32,188 bases of DNA from NCBI GenBank assembly GCA_023663905.1, contig JAMPGO010000013.1:1-32188 (forward strand), in the 5' to 3' direction. This DNA comes from Ruminococcus flavefaciens. GTDB lineage: Bacteria; Bacillota; Clostridia; Oscillospirales; Ruminococcaceae. Below the pieces are notes generated by a model. It saw only the letters and a program-made list of their open reading frames with translations, made no database searches and was not told the origin of the DNA. Position 1 is the first letter of the stretch; each line of letters starts with the position of its first letter. Made by a program: the position numbers and the translations under genes. Of the stretch, positions 1 through 6,796 are shown one piece after another.

Positions 1-35
1 AATACCTCATACTATGATATTCTTATATAGTATTT

Positions 36-64
36 ATTATACAATATAATCATAAAAAAGTCAA
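36..64 (-). promoter_or_regulatory. Sigma-A promoter firing out of the left edge
   Basis: On the minus strand TTGACT (59-64) is followed by a 17-nt spacer and TATAAT (36-41). It points leftward, so it should drive a gene starting beyond base 1. The transcribed leader carries a weak AT-rich inverted repeat (ATACTAT/ATAGTAT) between about 9 and 31. No gene is visible in 1-100. Confidence 0.6.
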
Positions 65-94
65 TGGAATTTTTACATCAATACAGGATTTTAC

Positions 95-130
95 AGAAAA
101 ACCGCCTTGCCGACAAATCAGCAGGGCGGT
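95..130 (-). terminator. Intrinsic terminator of the lipoprotein gene
   Basis: ACCGCCTTGC (101-110) and GCAGGGCGGT (121-130) form a 10-bp stem, with one G-U pair in minus-strand RNA and a 10-nt loop. A short U tract follows on the minus strand. It lies 8 nt past the stop codon at 138. Confidence 0.8.
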
Positions 131-137
131 AATATTA

Positions 138-998
138 TTATTCGCTTATGATACTGCCGTAGACTTCCTCAATGCTTGCAGGAGTAATAGTCAGGTCTGC
201 AACGTTGTCCGCAGTAACGACGATAGCGGTTATCTTGTATGCCGTGCCGTCCATAGTATCGTCGGGAAGAATAGCGACTGTGCCTGCTTCCAGTCCGTCA
301 GCGTATTCCGCAGGGAAAGAAACCGTGCCGTCAGCATACGTGATTTCGTCAAAAGGAATAACGTTTGTGAGGTCAACTACTCCGTCGGCAAGCACAACGG
401 ATATATTTGTTTCAAAGTTCGGGTGAAGCCACGCATCATATGCCTTTTCGATGATTTCGTCAGCCTTTGCAACATCGACAGCTGAAATATCGGCGCTGTC
501 AATAACTCCGTAGCTCACGGCGCACTCAAGAATCTCGTCAAGCGTGGATGTGCCGTTAACAAATCCCGTCGCTCTCATTGCCGATGAAATAAGCAGTTCG
601 GCAGTCACAGGCGCAGTCTCGTCGGGTACATTGTCAGTATCGATAATATCCCACGCTTGTGCGGATGAAAGATTGCCTGCAAAATCGTCAGGTGTTCCGC
701 CCATACCAAACGTAACGTCAATATTGTAAACCATTTCGCCGACAGTCATAACGTCATCCGAAATCGGCTCAGTTACGGCTTCTGTAGTAACTTCCTCTGT
801 CGTGGCAGTAGTTTCGGGTTCAGTCGCCTCAGTAGTTTCAGGCTCAGTCTCGGGTTCAGTCGGCGCTTCGGTAGTATCGGCAACGGAATTTTCAGGCAAA
901 TCGGGAGCAGAACTGCTTCCCTCTGTATTTCCGCAGCCCACAGCCACAGAAGCGAGTACAGAAATAATAACGGCAAGTGCAAATTTTTTCTTTAACAT
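138..998 (-). CDS. Secreted lipoprotein of unknown function with Thr/Glu/Pro linker
   Basis: 286 residues. The N-terminus is a lipoprotein signal peptide ending in a lipobox (SVAVGC), so the mature protein should be tethered by a lipidated Cys. A stalk of about 45 residues rich in Thr, Glu and Pro follows, then about 200 residues that I do not recognise. A central stretch (LDEILECAVSYGVID and on) vaguely resembles an SLH-type helical repeat, but that is only an impression. The ATG at 998 is chosen over the in-frame GTG at 1007 because that GTG falls inside the AGGGTGG ribosome site, which sits 5 nt before the ATG. The gene is monocistronic, with its own promoter (1035-1063) and terminator (95-130). 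Its role is unknown. Confidence 0.8.
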   Translation of the reverse strand: MLKKKFALAVIISVLASVAVGCGNTEGSSSAPDLPENSVADTTEAPTEPETEPETTEATEPETTATTEEVTTEAVTEPISDDVMTVGEMVYNIDVTFGMGGTPDDFAGNLSSAQAWDIIDTDNVPDETAPVTAELLISSAMRATGFVNGTSTLDEILECAVSYGVIDSADISAVDVAKADEIIEKAYDAWLHPNFETNISVVLADGVVDLTNVIPFDEITYADGTVSFPAEYADGLEAGTVAILPDDTMDGTAYKITAIVVTADNVADLTITPASIEEVYGSIISE

Positions 999-1034
999 AA
1001 TATCCACCCTTTTGATTATTTTTTAACAATGAAC

Positions 1035-1063
1035 ATTATAGCACATCACGGCGAAAAAATCAA
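1035..1063 (-). promoter_or_regulatory. Promoter of the lipoprotein gene
   Basis: Minus strand: TTGATT (1058-1063), 17-nt spacer, TATAAT (1035-1040) with an extended TGC just before the -10 box. It lies 37 nt upstream of the ATG at 998. Confidence 0.7.
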
Positions 1064-1080
1064 TGTTAAAAATAACACAA

Positions 1081-1806
1081 TCAATTACTGAATCTGTACT
1101 TTTTTTTGTACTCTTTCGGGGTAATGCCGATATATTTCTTAAAAATCTTAATAAAATAGCTCTGTGAGCTGAAACAAAGCAGACTGCTTATTTCAAGGTC
1201 GCTGTATTCCGAATAGCTCAGCAGACCTGTCGCTTCCTCAATTTTCTTGCGGTTAACATAGTCCGTGAAAGTCATACCTGTTTCCGCCCTGAATACTCTG
1301 GAGAGATATGCGGGATTTATTTTCAGATACTCTGCAACATCCTCAACTCTGATACGGCTGTGAAGATGTTCGCTTATATAATCAACAGCACGCACGATTC
1401 TTTTGGAATAAATATTACCTGTCCGCACACGGCGCATTTTGCGTGTATAGCTCTCAATCATATCAGCGTGAATCCTGCGGAGTTCGGCTTCGTCATCGCA
1501 CTCGTCGGCTCTCATTATGTATATATCGCTGATACTGTAGGCCTCTTCAGGTGTCATACCGCTGTTAACGCAGAAGCGTGCGATAAGTGCCGTTGTTATG
1601 GTGAAGTGATATTTCAGATTTCTGAGGGAATCCTTGCTTAACGTACCGCAACCCTCGCAGAAAAGCGGAGCAACAAACATTTTTACGAGTTCCATATTTC
1701 CCGAGCAGATACTCTCATAGAATGCCATTTCACGGTCAAAAGGTGCGTAGCGAAATTCCTCTTCCCTGTGGTCAAAAAGATGTGAAGTCATTGAGCTGTC
1801 ATTCAT
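1081..1806 (-). CDS. AraC-family transcriptional regulator
   Basis: 241 residues. The C-terminal ~100 residues (about 134-236) are a typical AraC/XylS DNA-binding domain with two helix-turn-helix units: RIRVEDVAEYLKINPAYLSR for the first, and a second around LEISSLLCFSSQSYFIKIFK followed by the family signature GITPKEYKKKY. The N-terminal ~130 residues contain no sugar-binding cupin that I recognise; they are helical, with Cys50 and Cys53 in a CEGC pair. The ATG at 1806 has GGAGG 7 nt upstream, and a longer frame reading back into the neighbouring terminator is rejected. The upstream neighbour is the GH9 cellulase gene on the same strand, separated by a terminator. AraC proteins often control polysaccharide-use genes, so the cellulase is a plausible but unproven target. 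Confidence 0.9.
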   Translation of the reverse strand: MNDSSMTSHLFDHREEEFRYAPFDREMAFYESICSGNMELVKMFVAPLFCEGCGTLSKDSLRNLKYHFTITTALIARFCVNSGMTPEEAYSISDIYIMRADECDDEAELRRIHADMIESYTRKMRRVRTGNIYSKRIVRAVDYISEHLHSRIRVEDVAEYLKINPAYLSRVFRAETGMTFTDYVNRKKIEEATGLLSYSEYSDLEISSLLCFSSQSYFIKIFKKYIGITPKEYKKKYRFSN

Positions 1807-1837
1807 AAATAAACCTCCGTACAAATTAATAATATCA

Positions 1838-1866
1838 ATTATAACATAATACAGCACGGTTGTCCA
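1838..1866 (-). promoter_or_regulatory. Promoter of the AraC-type regulator gene
   Basis: Minus strand: TGGACA (1861-1866), exactly 17 nt, TATAAT (1838-1843). It begins immediately after the U tract of the cellulase terminator. Confidence 0.75.
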
Positions 1867-1870
1867 GTGC

Positions 1871-1909
1871 GAAAAGAAAAACACTCCCGATTTTTTACCA
1901 TCGGGAGTG
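1871..1909 (-). terminator. Intrinsic terminator of the GH9 cellulase gene
   Basis: CACTCCCGAT (1882-1891) and ATCGGGAGTG (1900-1909) form a perfect 10-bp stem with an 8-nt loop. On the minus strand it is followed by TTTTTCTTTTC. Confidence 0.92.
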
Positions 1910-1954
1910 CTTTCCGTACAGAGAGATGCACAAAAATGTGTTGTTATCTTTTTA

Positions 1955-4369
1955 TTATTCCGCAAGCTCGGTAACAGGCAGGGAATCAATCATTCCTGCC
2001 TTCAACATCTGGATTGCAAGTGCGTCCATACCTGTAACGCCGTCGCCCGTATTGTAGCAGTCGGCATTCTTTGCGCCCTGTTCGTACAGTGCATACTTAT
2101 CCTTGTTGCCGAGAGACTGGATTATAGCGGCTGCGTCGGCAATATCAACAACACCGTCCTCGTTAGCGTCGCCGTAAAGAATATCGGAATCATCGCTGTT
2201 ATCATCGCCTGTAATGCTGAGCAGGTATGTAAGAGGTGAGTTCCAGTAAATCGTGATTTCGTTTGTTGAATAGCTTTCCGCATTGTCAACCCAGCGTTTT
2301 GCAGGTGCGGAATCCTGACAGTAAGCCTTTGCGGCGCTGTCCTCAAGATTCTGATTTACACCGCCTGCGAGCATACCCGGCATAGCCGAGCCTACAGCCA
2401 TAGACGGACGGTGGTGCGGATTCTGAGGCGAAACAGTACCAAAGCCCGAAACGAAGCTTGTGCCGAGCGGATTTGTACCGAGAAGGTAATCGAGCTGTGT
2501 ATTTGCGGTATTGAGATAGTTCTCGTCGCCTGTCAGCTGATAAGCGAGACCGAGAATAATACCCGAATTTGCAATAGTCATATTGCTTCCCCAGTTAAAT
2601 TTAGTAATAGTAACTCCATAGGACATAACTTTTGATATATTAACAAAGTCGTTAGCCTGTTTCTGTACGGCTTTAAGGGCATTCTGATAAAGCGAAGATT
2701 CCTTGTCAATGCCGTCCATTGTAAGGATTGCGATATTGCCATAGTCGCCGACAGTAGACCAGTCCAGACCTGTCATAGCGGACGTTACACCCGAAATATA
2801 GGACTCGTCGCCTGTTGCACGGTAGAGCTGAACAGAAGCCCAGTAAATCTCATCCCTTGCGTTTTTATCTTCATACGCACCTGTTGAAATATCGGCAGGA
2901 TTTGCGAGGTAGAGTTCATTCGGATTAGCCTTTGCCCATTCGTAAGCCTTTTTTGCGGATTCGAGACAGGTATCTGCAAAATCGTGGTCGATGTCCTTGT
3001 ATACTTCATAGGCAAGAGCCATTGAAGCGGCAAAATCAGCCGTAGCAGGAGTAGCTTTAGGCATAACAATAAGCGGACGTGTTTCCTTTTCGGGCATTAC
3101 ATATCCCGGGAAAACATCGCACGTAACCTTGTGATACACACCGCCGTCGGTCTTGTCCTGCATTTTCATCATCCATTCAAGCTCATAGCGGACTTCATCG
3201 AGAATATCGGGAGTACCGTTTCCGCTTTCGGGTATGTTTATATTATCGCTGTACATAGAGGGATTTGCAAGATAAGCGTACATCAAATCGGCAACAGCCT
3301 TTGCGCCTGCAACAACGTATCTGCCGTAGTCGCCTGCGTCGTGCCAGCCTCCGCTTACTTCAATCTTCTCGTCAGTACCGTAGATAGTGGCGATTGTATC
3401 GTGGCAGGAAGGGTGGCTGAATTTTTCGTCCTCAATTTCAGTACCACAGCGCTGGAGATAGAGCATTCTTACAGTAGAATCGAGCAGGTTGTTATAGACA
3501 TCGTCGCCGATTTCAAAAGTATAGGATTTTTCAAGGTCGCCGTATATTACATAATATCTTCCCGACGTTGTGAGGTCAGAAAAATCAGCGATATAGTTGG
3601 TCTCGTCAGCCTGAGTATTATTCTTTACCTCGATGACAGTACCCGTGTAAACGACTTCATCGGTATCAGCATTGCAGACCGCAAACTCATTGGTATCTAC
3701 AGCTTCGGCATTTCTGATAACAGCCGTTTTCTTAGCGTTGGTTCTGTAGCCGACCTGATTTATATTGATGTCGTTCTCATCGCCCTTGATTTCGCCGTAA
3801 TCAACATTGCTGTCGTCAACAAGCTCAAGGGAAACGTTATCGAGGTAGATAGTATGTTCGGGAAGCTCGCCGTCCTGCTTTTCAAGTCCGCAGTTGAAGC
3901 AGAATTTTGCCATAATATCGGTTTCCTCTTCCATTGTGAACTCATAATCCACCGTCTGCGGTTCGGTTGTAACGTCAATGCCCTGCCACGTATAAGCCTG
4001 ATAAGTACCGCCGTTCTGCTGAATCATAGCCTCAACGTATCTGGGAACGCTTGCGGAAATATCGAATTTAAGGCGGTATACGCCGTTCTGATAAAGCGGA
4101 ACTATATCATAGTACATCTGCACGGCATAGTTAAGCTTGCCCTGATTTGTAACTTTAAGCGCAAGTCTGCCGTCCTCTGTGGTAAGCGAAGCTACACCAC
4201 CGCTTTCCTTGTAAAGTCCCCAGTCGGTTGTGCCTGTATCAAAAGTTGAGTTGGTGATGATGTTGCCTTCTGCCGAAGCGGAAAACGGAACAGCGGGAAC
4301 TGACATCGCCATAAGCACGCAGGATACAGCCATAGCCGTATATTTTTTAAGAATATGTTTCTTCTTCAT
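1955..4369 (-). CDS. Cellulosomal GH9 endoglucanase: CBM4-like, Ig-like, GH9, dockerin
   Basis: 804 residues, secreted (signal peptide 1-33). Residues ~34-187 look like a CBM4/9-type carbohydrate-binding module. Residues ~198-290 are the N-terminal Ig-like domain usual in this GH9 subgroup. The catalytic domain spans ~295-720: WHDAGDYG (342-349) carries the nucleophilic-water Asp pair (D344, D347), PHHRPS (651-656) the conserved His region, and TNEITIYWN (702-710) the general-acid Glu704. A dockerin (~730-795) has two Ca-binding loops (DANEDGVVDIAD and CYNTGDGVTGMD), so the enzyme should plug into a cohesin scaffold and cut beta-1,4-glucan outside the cell. The ATG at 4369 is preceded by GAGAGGGG. 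The gene stands alone, with its own terminator and a dyad-containing leader. Family assignment is firm; exact substrate preference is not. Confidence 0.96.
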   Translation of the reverse strand: MKKKHILKKYTAMAVSCVLMAMSVPAVPFSASAEGNIITNSTFDTGTTDWGLYKESGGVASLTTEDGRLALKVTNQGKLNYAVQMYYDIVPLYQNGVYRLKFDISASVPRYVEAMIQQNGGTYQAYTWQGIDVTTEPQTVDYEFTMEEETDIMAKFCFNCGLEKQDGELPEHTIYLDNVSLELVDDSNVDYGEIKGDENDININQVGYRTNAKKTAVIRNAEAVDTNEFAVCNADTDEVVYTGTVIEVKNNTQADETNYIADFSDLTTSGRYYVIYGDLEKSYTFEIGDDVYNNLLDSTVRMLYLQRCGTEIEDEKFSHPSCHDTIATIYGTDEKIEVSGGWHDAGDYGRYVVAGAKAVADLMYAYLANPSMYSDNINIPESGNGTPDILDEVRYELEWMMKMQDKTDGGVYHKVTCDVFPGYVMPEKETRPLIVMPKATPATADFAASMALAYEVYKDIDHDFADTCLESAKKAYEWAKANPNELYLANPADISTGAYEDKNARDEIYWASVQLYRATGDESYISGVTSAMTGLDWSTVGDYGNIAILTMDGIDKESSLYQNALKAVQKQANDFVNISKVMSYGVTITKFNWGSNMTIANSGIILGLAYQLTGDENYLNTANTQLDYLLGTNPLGTSFVSGFGTVSPQNPHHRPSMAVGSAMPGMLAGGVNQNLEDSAAKAYCQDSAPAKRWVDNAESYSTNEITIYWNSPLTYLLSITGDDNSDDSDILYGDANEDGVVDIADAAAIIQSLGNKDKYALYEQGAKNADCYNTGDGVTGMDALAIQMLKAGMIDSLPVTELAE

Positions 4370-4403
4370 TAGGAAAACCCCTCTCGTATTAAAAATTTCC
4401 GTT

Positions 4404-4430
4404 GCATACCGAAGTGCTAAACCGATATGC
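4404..4430. promoter_or_regulatory. Dyad in the GH9 leader (possible operator) next to a weak promoter
   Basis: GCATACCG (4404-4411) and CGATATGC (4423-4430) are inverted repeats matching at 7 of 8 positions, separated by 11 bp. They lie 35 nt upstream of the cellulase ATG. The best -10 on the minus strand is TATAGT (4438-4443), without a good -35. This would place the dyad at about +1 to +27, a usual repressor-operator position. It could instead act as an RNA hairpin. Confidence 0.4.
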
Positions 4431-4516
4431 CGTATTGACTATATTTATTTTATATTATTCAGCGAAATATGTATATTATTATTATGACAAAAATGGTAAA
4501 ATAATGACATCTGTTC

Positions 4517-4560
4517 ACAAAAAATTAATGCCTGCTCCGTTGAATAAAACAGAACAGGCA
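4517..4560 (-). terminator. Intrinsic terminator of the pfk-PAP2 operon
   Basis: TGCCTGCTCCGT (4529-4540) pairs with ACAGAACAGGCA (4549-4560). In minus-strand RNA this is a 12-bp stem with two G-U pairs, followed by TTAATTTTTTG. It begins 7 nt past the PAP2 stop. Confidence 0.85.
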
Positions 4561-4567
4561 CTTGAAA

Positions 4568-5116
4568 TTACTGTGCAGGAGTGGTTTTGCTGAATATATA
4601 TCTGTTCGTCGCAGAAATTGTCATAACCGCAATACCGACTCCGAGCAATGCACCGCCGATTATATCAGTCGGGAAGTGTACATAGAGATACAGTCTGGAA
4701 AAGGCGATGAGTATTGCAATGCCGAACGACGGAATACCGAGCTTCTTGTCATAATAGCAGAGAATTGTTGCGGCGATAAAGCTTGACATCGTATGTCCCG
4801 ACGGAAAAGAGAAGTCCTGCGGATTATCGATGAGCATATTTCCTATTTCGTTAATCCAGCAGGGACGGTCACGGCGGATTATATTCTTCACGGCGAAATT
4901 ACCGATAACAACACCGAGAATCATACCAATCATCATAGTTATACTGCATTTTCTGTACTTAGCCTTTGCTGAAATAATCAGGGCGACCGCAACCCAGAAT
5001 ATCCCGAGATTGCCGAAAGCCGTTATAACAGGCATAATATTGTCAAGAAATCCGCTTCTCATATGCTCACGTATATAATCAAGCACAAGGAAATCAATTT
5101 CTCTTATAACATCCAT
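4568..5116 (-). CDS. PAP2-family membrane phosphatase
   Basis: 182 residues with about five membrane segments. All three PAP2 signature motifs are present: KNIIRRDRP (77-85), PSGH (105-108, catalytic-site His) and SRLYLYVHFPTD (140-151, nucleophilic His147 with Asp151). Small membrane proteins of this type dephosphorylate lipid pyrophosphates, and BcrC-like members recycle undecaprenyl pyrophosphate for cell-wall synthesis. The exact substrate cannot be read here; phosphatidylglycerophosphate or another lipid phosphate is also possible. The ATG at 5116 has AGGAG upstream. The start lies 16 nt after the phosphofructokinase stop, so the two are co-transcribed. Confidence 0.92.
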   Translation of the reverse strand: MDVIREIDFLVLDYIREHMRSGFLDNIMPVITAFGNLGIFWVAVALIISAKAKYRKCSITMMIGMILGVVIGNFAVKNIIRRDRPCWINEIGNMLIDNPQDFSFPSGHTMSSFIAATILCYYDKKLGIPSFGIAILIAFSRLYLYVHFPTDIIGGALLGVGIAVMTISATNRYIFSKTTPAQ

Positions 5117-5132
5117 AATCTATAACTCCTGA

Positions 5133-6350
5133 CTATTTAAGTACGGATTCCTGTATTGTAAAATGCTTCGGAATGCCTCTGTCCATAATTATATCAAGCT
5201 CACCCTGAATAAGAGGCAGGAAATATTCCATAGCAGAATCGCTGATATTATTTCCGCACGAGGTAATGAAACTTGCAGGAAGGAATTTTTCCTTGTTGGC
5301 AATCTGTCCTGCGTCAGCCGTATCGATAACGACGGTATACGGCGCATTATTGACTCTCTTGAATACCATAACCTTGCCTGTTTCGCCGTTGAGAGCGTGT
5401 CTTACTCCGGCAGAGCCTATAGCTTCGGATTCGTCAATATCAGTGCGTGAACAGAGGTGGGAAGAACATCTCTGCATAACGTTCAGCTCGATTGAACGTA
5501 CTTTACAGCCGATTTCCGCACGTACAGTCTCTTCGAGGTACTTGCCGATACCCGAGAGATACTTGTGACCGAAATTGTCAACAACACCCGACTGTACACC
5601 TTCGGGTACTTCCATACCCTCAGAAACGGCGACTACAACAGCCTTGTGCTTAGCCATTTCCTGACGGACATCCTTCATAAACTTTTCAAGCGAGAACTTG
5701 CTTTCGGGAACATAAACAAGGTGCGGAGCAGTTTCGCCGAGAGCGTGAAGCACGGCGCTTGAAGCCGTAAGCCAGCCTGCGTGGCGACCCATAATCTCAA
5801 CGATAGTAACGGACGGCATACTGTAAACGGAGCTGTCACGAATTATCTCGTGCATAGTCGTGGCAACGTACTTCGCAGCCGAGCCGAATCCGGGTGTGTG
5901 GTCGGTAATACACAAATCGTTGTCAATAGTCTTCGGAATACCGATGACTTTTATATCAAGGGAAATTTCACGGAAATACTCCGAGAGCTTATTCACCGTA
6001 TCCATAGAATCGTTTCCGCCGATATAGAAAAATGCGCCAATCTGTCGCTGAATGAGCGTATCCGTGATTTTCTTGTATACGGAATCATCCTCACGCCAGT
6101 CGGGAAGCTTATATCTGCACGAGCCGAGAACTGTAGAAGGCGTCTGTCTGAGAAGCTCCATATCATCGGTTGAACGTATAAGCATTTTCATATCAATCAG
6201 GTGATTGCCGATGATACCCTCGATACCGTTGACCGAGCCGAAAATAGCGTCGATTTCGGGTACTTTGAGCGACTCTCTGAAAACTCCGACGAGAGAAGCA
6301 TTTATAGCACAGGTTGGTCCGCCTGACTGTGCAACAGCAATATTCATCAT
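5133..6350 (-). CDS. pfp: 6-phosphofructokinase, PPi-dependent type
   Basis: 405 residues, cytoplasmic. It phosphorylates fructose 6-phosphate to fructose 1,6-bisphosphate in glycolysis. Landmarks are the N-terminal nucleotide-site loop SGGPTCAIN (9-17), GGNDS (111-115), PKTIDND (139-145) and MGRHAGW (187-193). ATP enzymes have Gly-Asp-Gly-Ser and Gly before TIDND. Here the loop has an Asp at the second position and Lys140 before TIDND, both marks of pyrophosphate-dependent PFKs. The Asn at 113 where most have Asp is noted; I recall it from related clostridial proteins, but cannot check. The ATG at 6350 is chosen because GGAGG lies 8 nt upstream. An upstream in-frame extension has no ribosome site and would overlap the promoter. 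First gene of an operon with the PAP2 phosphatase. Confidence 0.92.
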   Translation of the reverse strand: MMNIAVAQSGGPTCAINASLVGVFRESLKVPEIDAIFGSVNGIEGIIGNHLIDMKMLIRSTDDMELLRQTPSTVLGSCRYKLPDWREDDSVYKKITDTLIQRQIGAFFYIGGNDSMDTVNKLSEYFREISLDIKVIGIPKTIDNDLCITDHTPGFGSAAKYVATTMHEIIRDSSVYSMPSVTIVEIMGRHAGWLTASSAVLHALGETAPHLVYVPESKFSLEKFMKDVRQEMAKHKAVVVAVSEGMEVPEGVQSGVVDNFGHKYLSGIGKYLEETVRAEIGCKVRSIELNVMQRCSSHLCSRTDIDESEAIGSAGVRHALNGETGKVMVFKRVNNAPYTVVIDTADAGQIANKEKFLPASFITSCGNNISDSAMEYFLPLIQGELDIIMDRGIPKHFTIQESVLK

Positions 6351-6389
6351 AAAAAATTCCTCCACCAAGCAAAAATAGTTACTGCTTTT

Positions 6390-6418
6390 ATTATACAGTA
6401 AAATCAACTGATTGTCAA
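6390..6418 (-). promoter_or_regulatory. Consensus promoter of the pfp-PAP2 operon
   Basis: Minus strand: TTGACA (6413-6418), 17-nt spacer, TATAAT (6390-6395). Both hexamers match consensus perfectly, fitting high expression of a glycolytic gene. Confidence 0.88.
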
Positions 6419-6420
6419 TG

Positions 6421-6462
6421 CAAATAAAAAATTTCTCTCCACAAAATAAATGGGAGAGAAAT
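6421..6462 (-). terminator. Intrinsic terminator of the PBP-DUF4274 operon
   Basis: ATTTCTCTCC (6431-6440) and GGAGAGAAAT (6453-6462) form a 10-bp stem, followed on the minus strand by TTTTTATTTG. It is 4 nt past the stop of the small downstream gene and abuts the pfp promoter. Confidence 0.85.
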
Positions 6463-6466
6463 ATAA

Positions 6467-6796
6467 TTATAAATCCTTGTAGAAAATTTCCGGAACACCT
6501 TTTTTCTGAAGGTAATATTTTTCCGTGCGTGTCAGAGAAATTTCAAAATGATTTTCAGTCACGGCATATTTTCCATTATTTATATCATTGTACAATTTTT
6601 TAATAAATTCATACCATTCTTTATCAAAACAATCTGAATTATCATCAAAAATATAACTTGACCCGTCGCCAAGCCAAAATACTTCCAGTGCCATAGCCAA
6701 ATCACAGTTGCTGTCTGATACAATCTGTTTAGGAAGTTCCAAGCCGTCGTCCCAGTTATATTCGTCTAACAATTTTTTCATTCTGCTGTAAGTCAT
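6467..6796 (-). CDS. Small cytoplasmic DUF4274-like protein
   Basis: 109 residues, acidic, rich in aromatic residues, with no signal or membrane segment. The pattern YNWDDGLELPKQIVSD followed by NCDLAMALEVFWLGDG matches my memory of the DUF4274 family, small proteins of unknown function often found singly or as immunity-like proteins in Bacillota. That assignment is from recall, not a search. Its ATG directly abuts the TAA of the upstream penicillin-binding protein (TAAATG), with only a weak GGGAC ribosome site. Its translation is therefore probably coupled to the upstream gene, and the two share one promoter and terminator. No function can be read from sequence. Confidence 0.75.
   Translation of the reverse strand: MTYSRMKKLLDEYNWDDGLELPKQIVSDSNCDLAMALEVFWLGDGSSYIFDDNSDCFDKEWYEFIKKLYNDINNGKYAVTENHFEISLTRTEKYYLQKKGVPEIFYKDL

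Noticed and set aside
3131-4249. 372-codon open frame on the plus strand opposite the GH9 cellulase gene
   Set aside because: Antisense to a gene with clear GH9 and carbohydrate-binding motifs. It has no ribosome site and shows no recognisable domain; it follows from the codon composition of the real gene.
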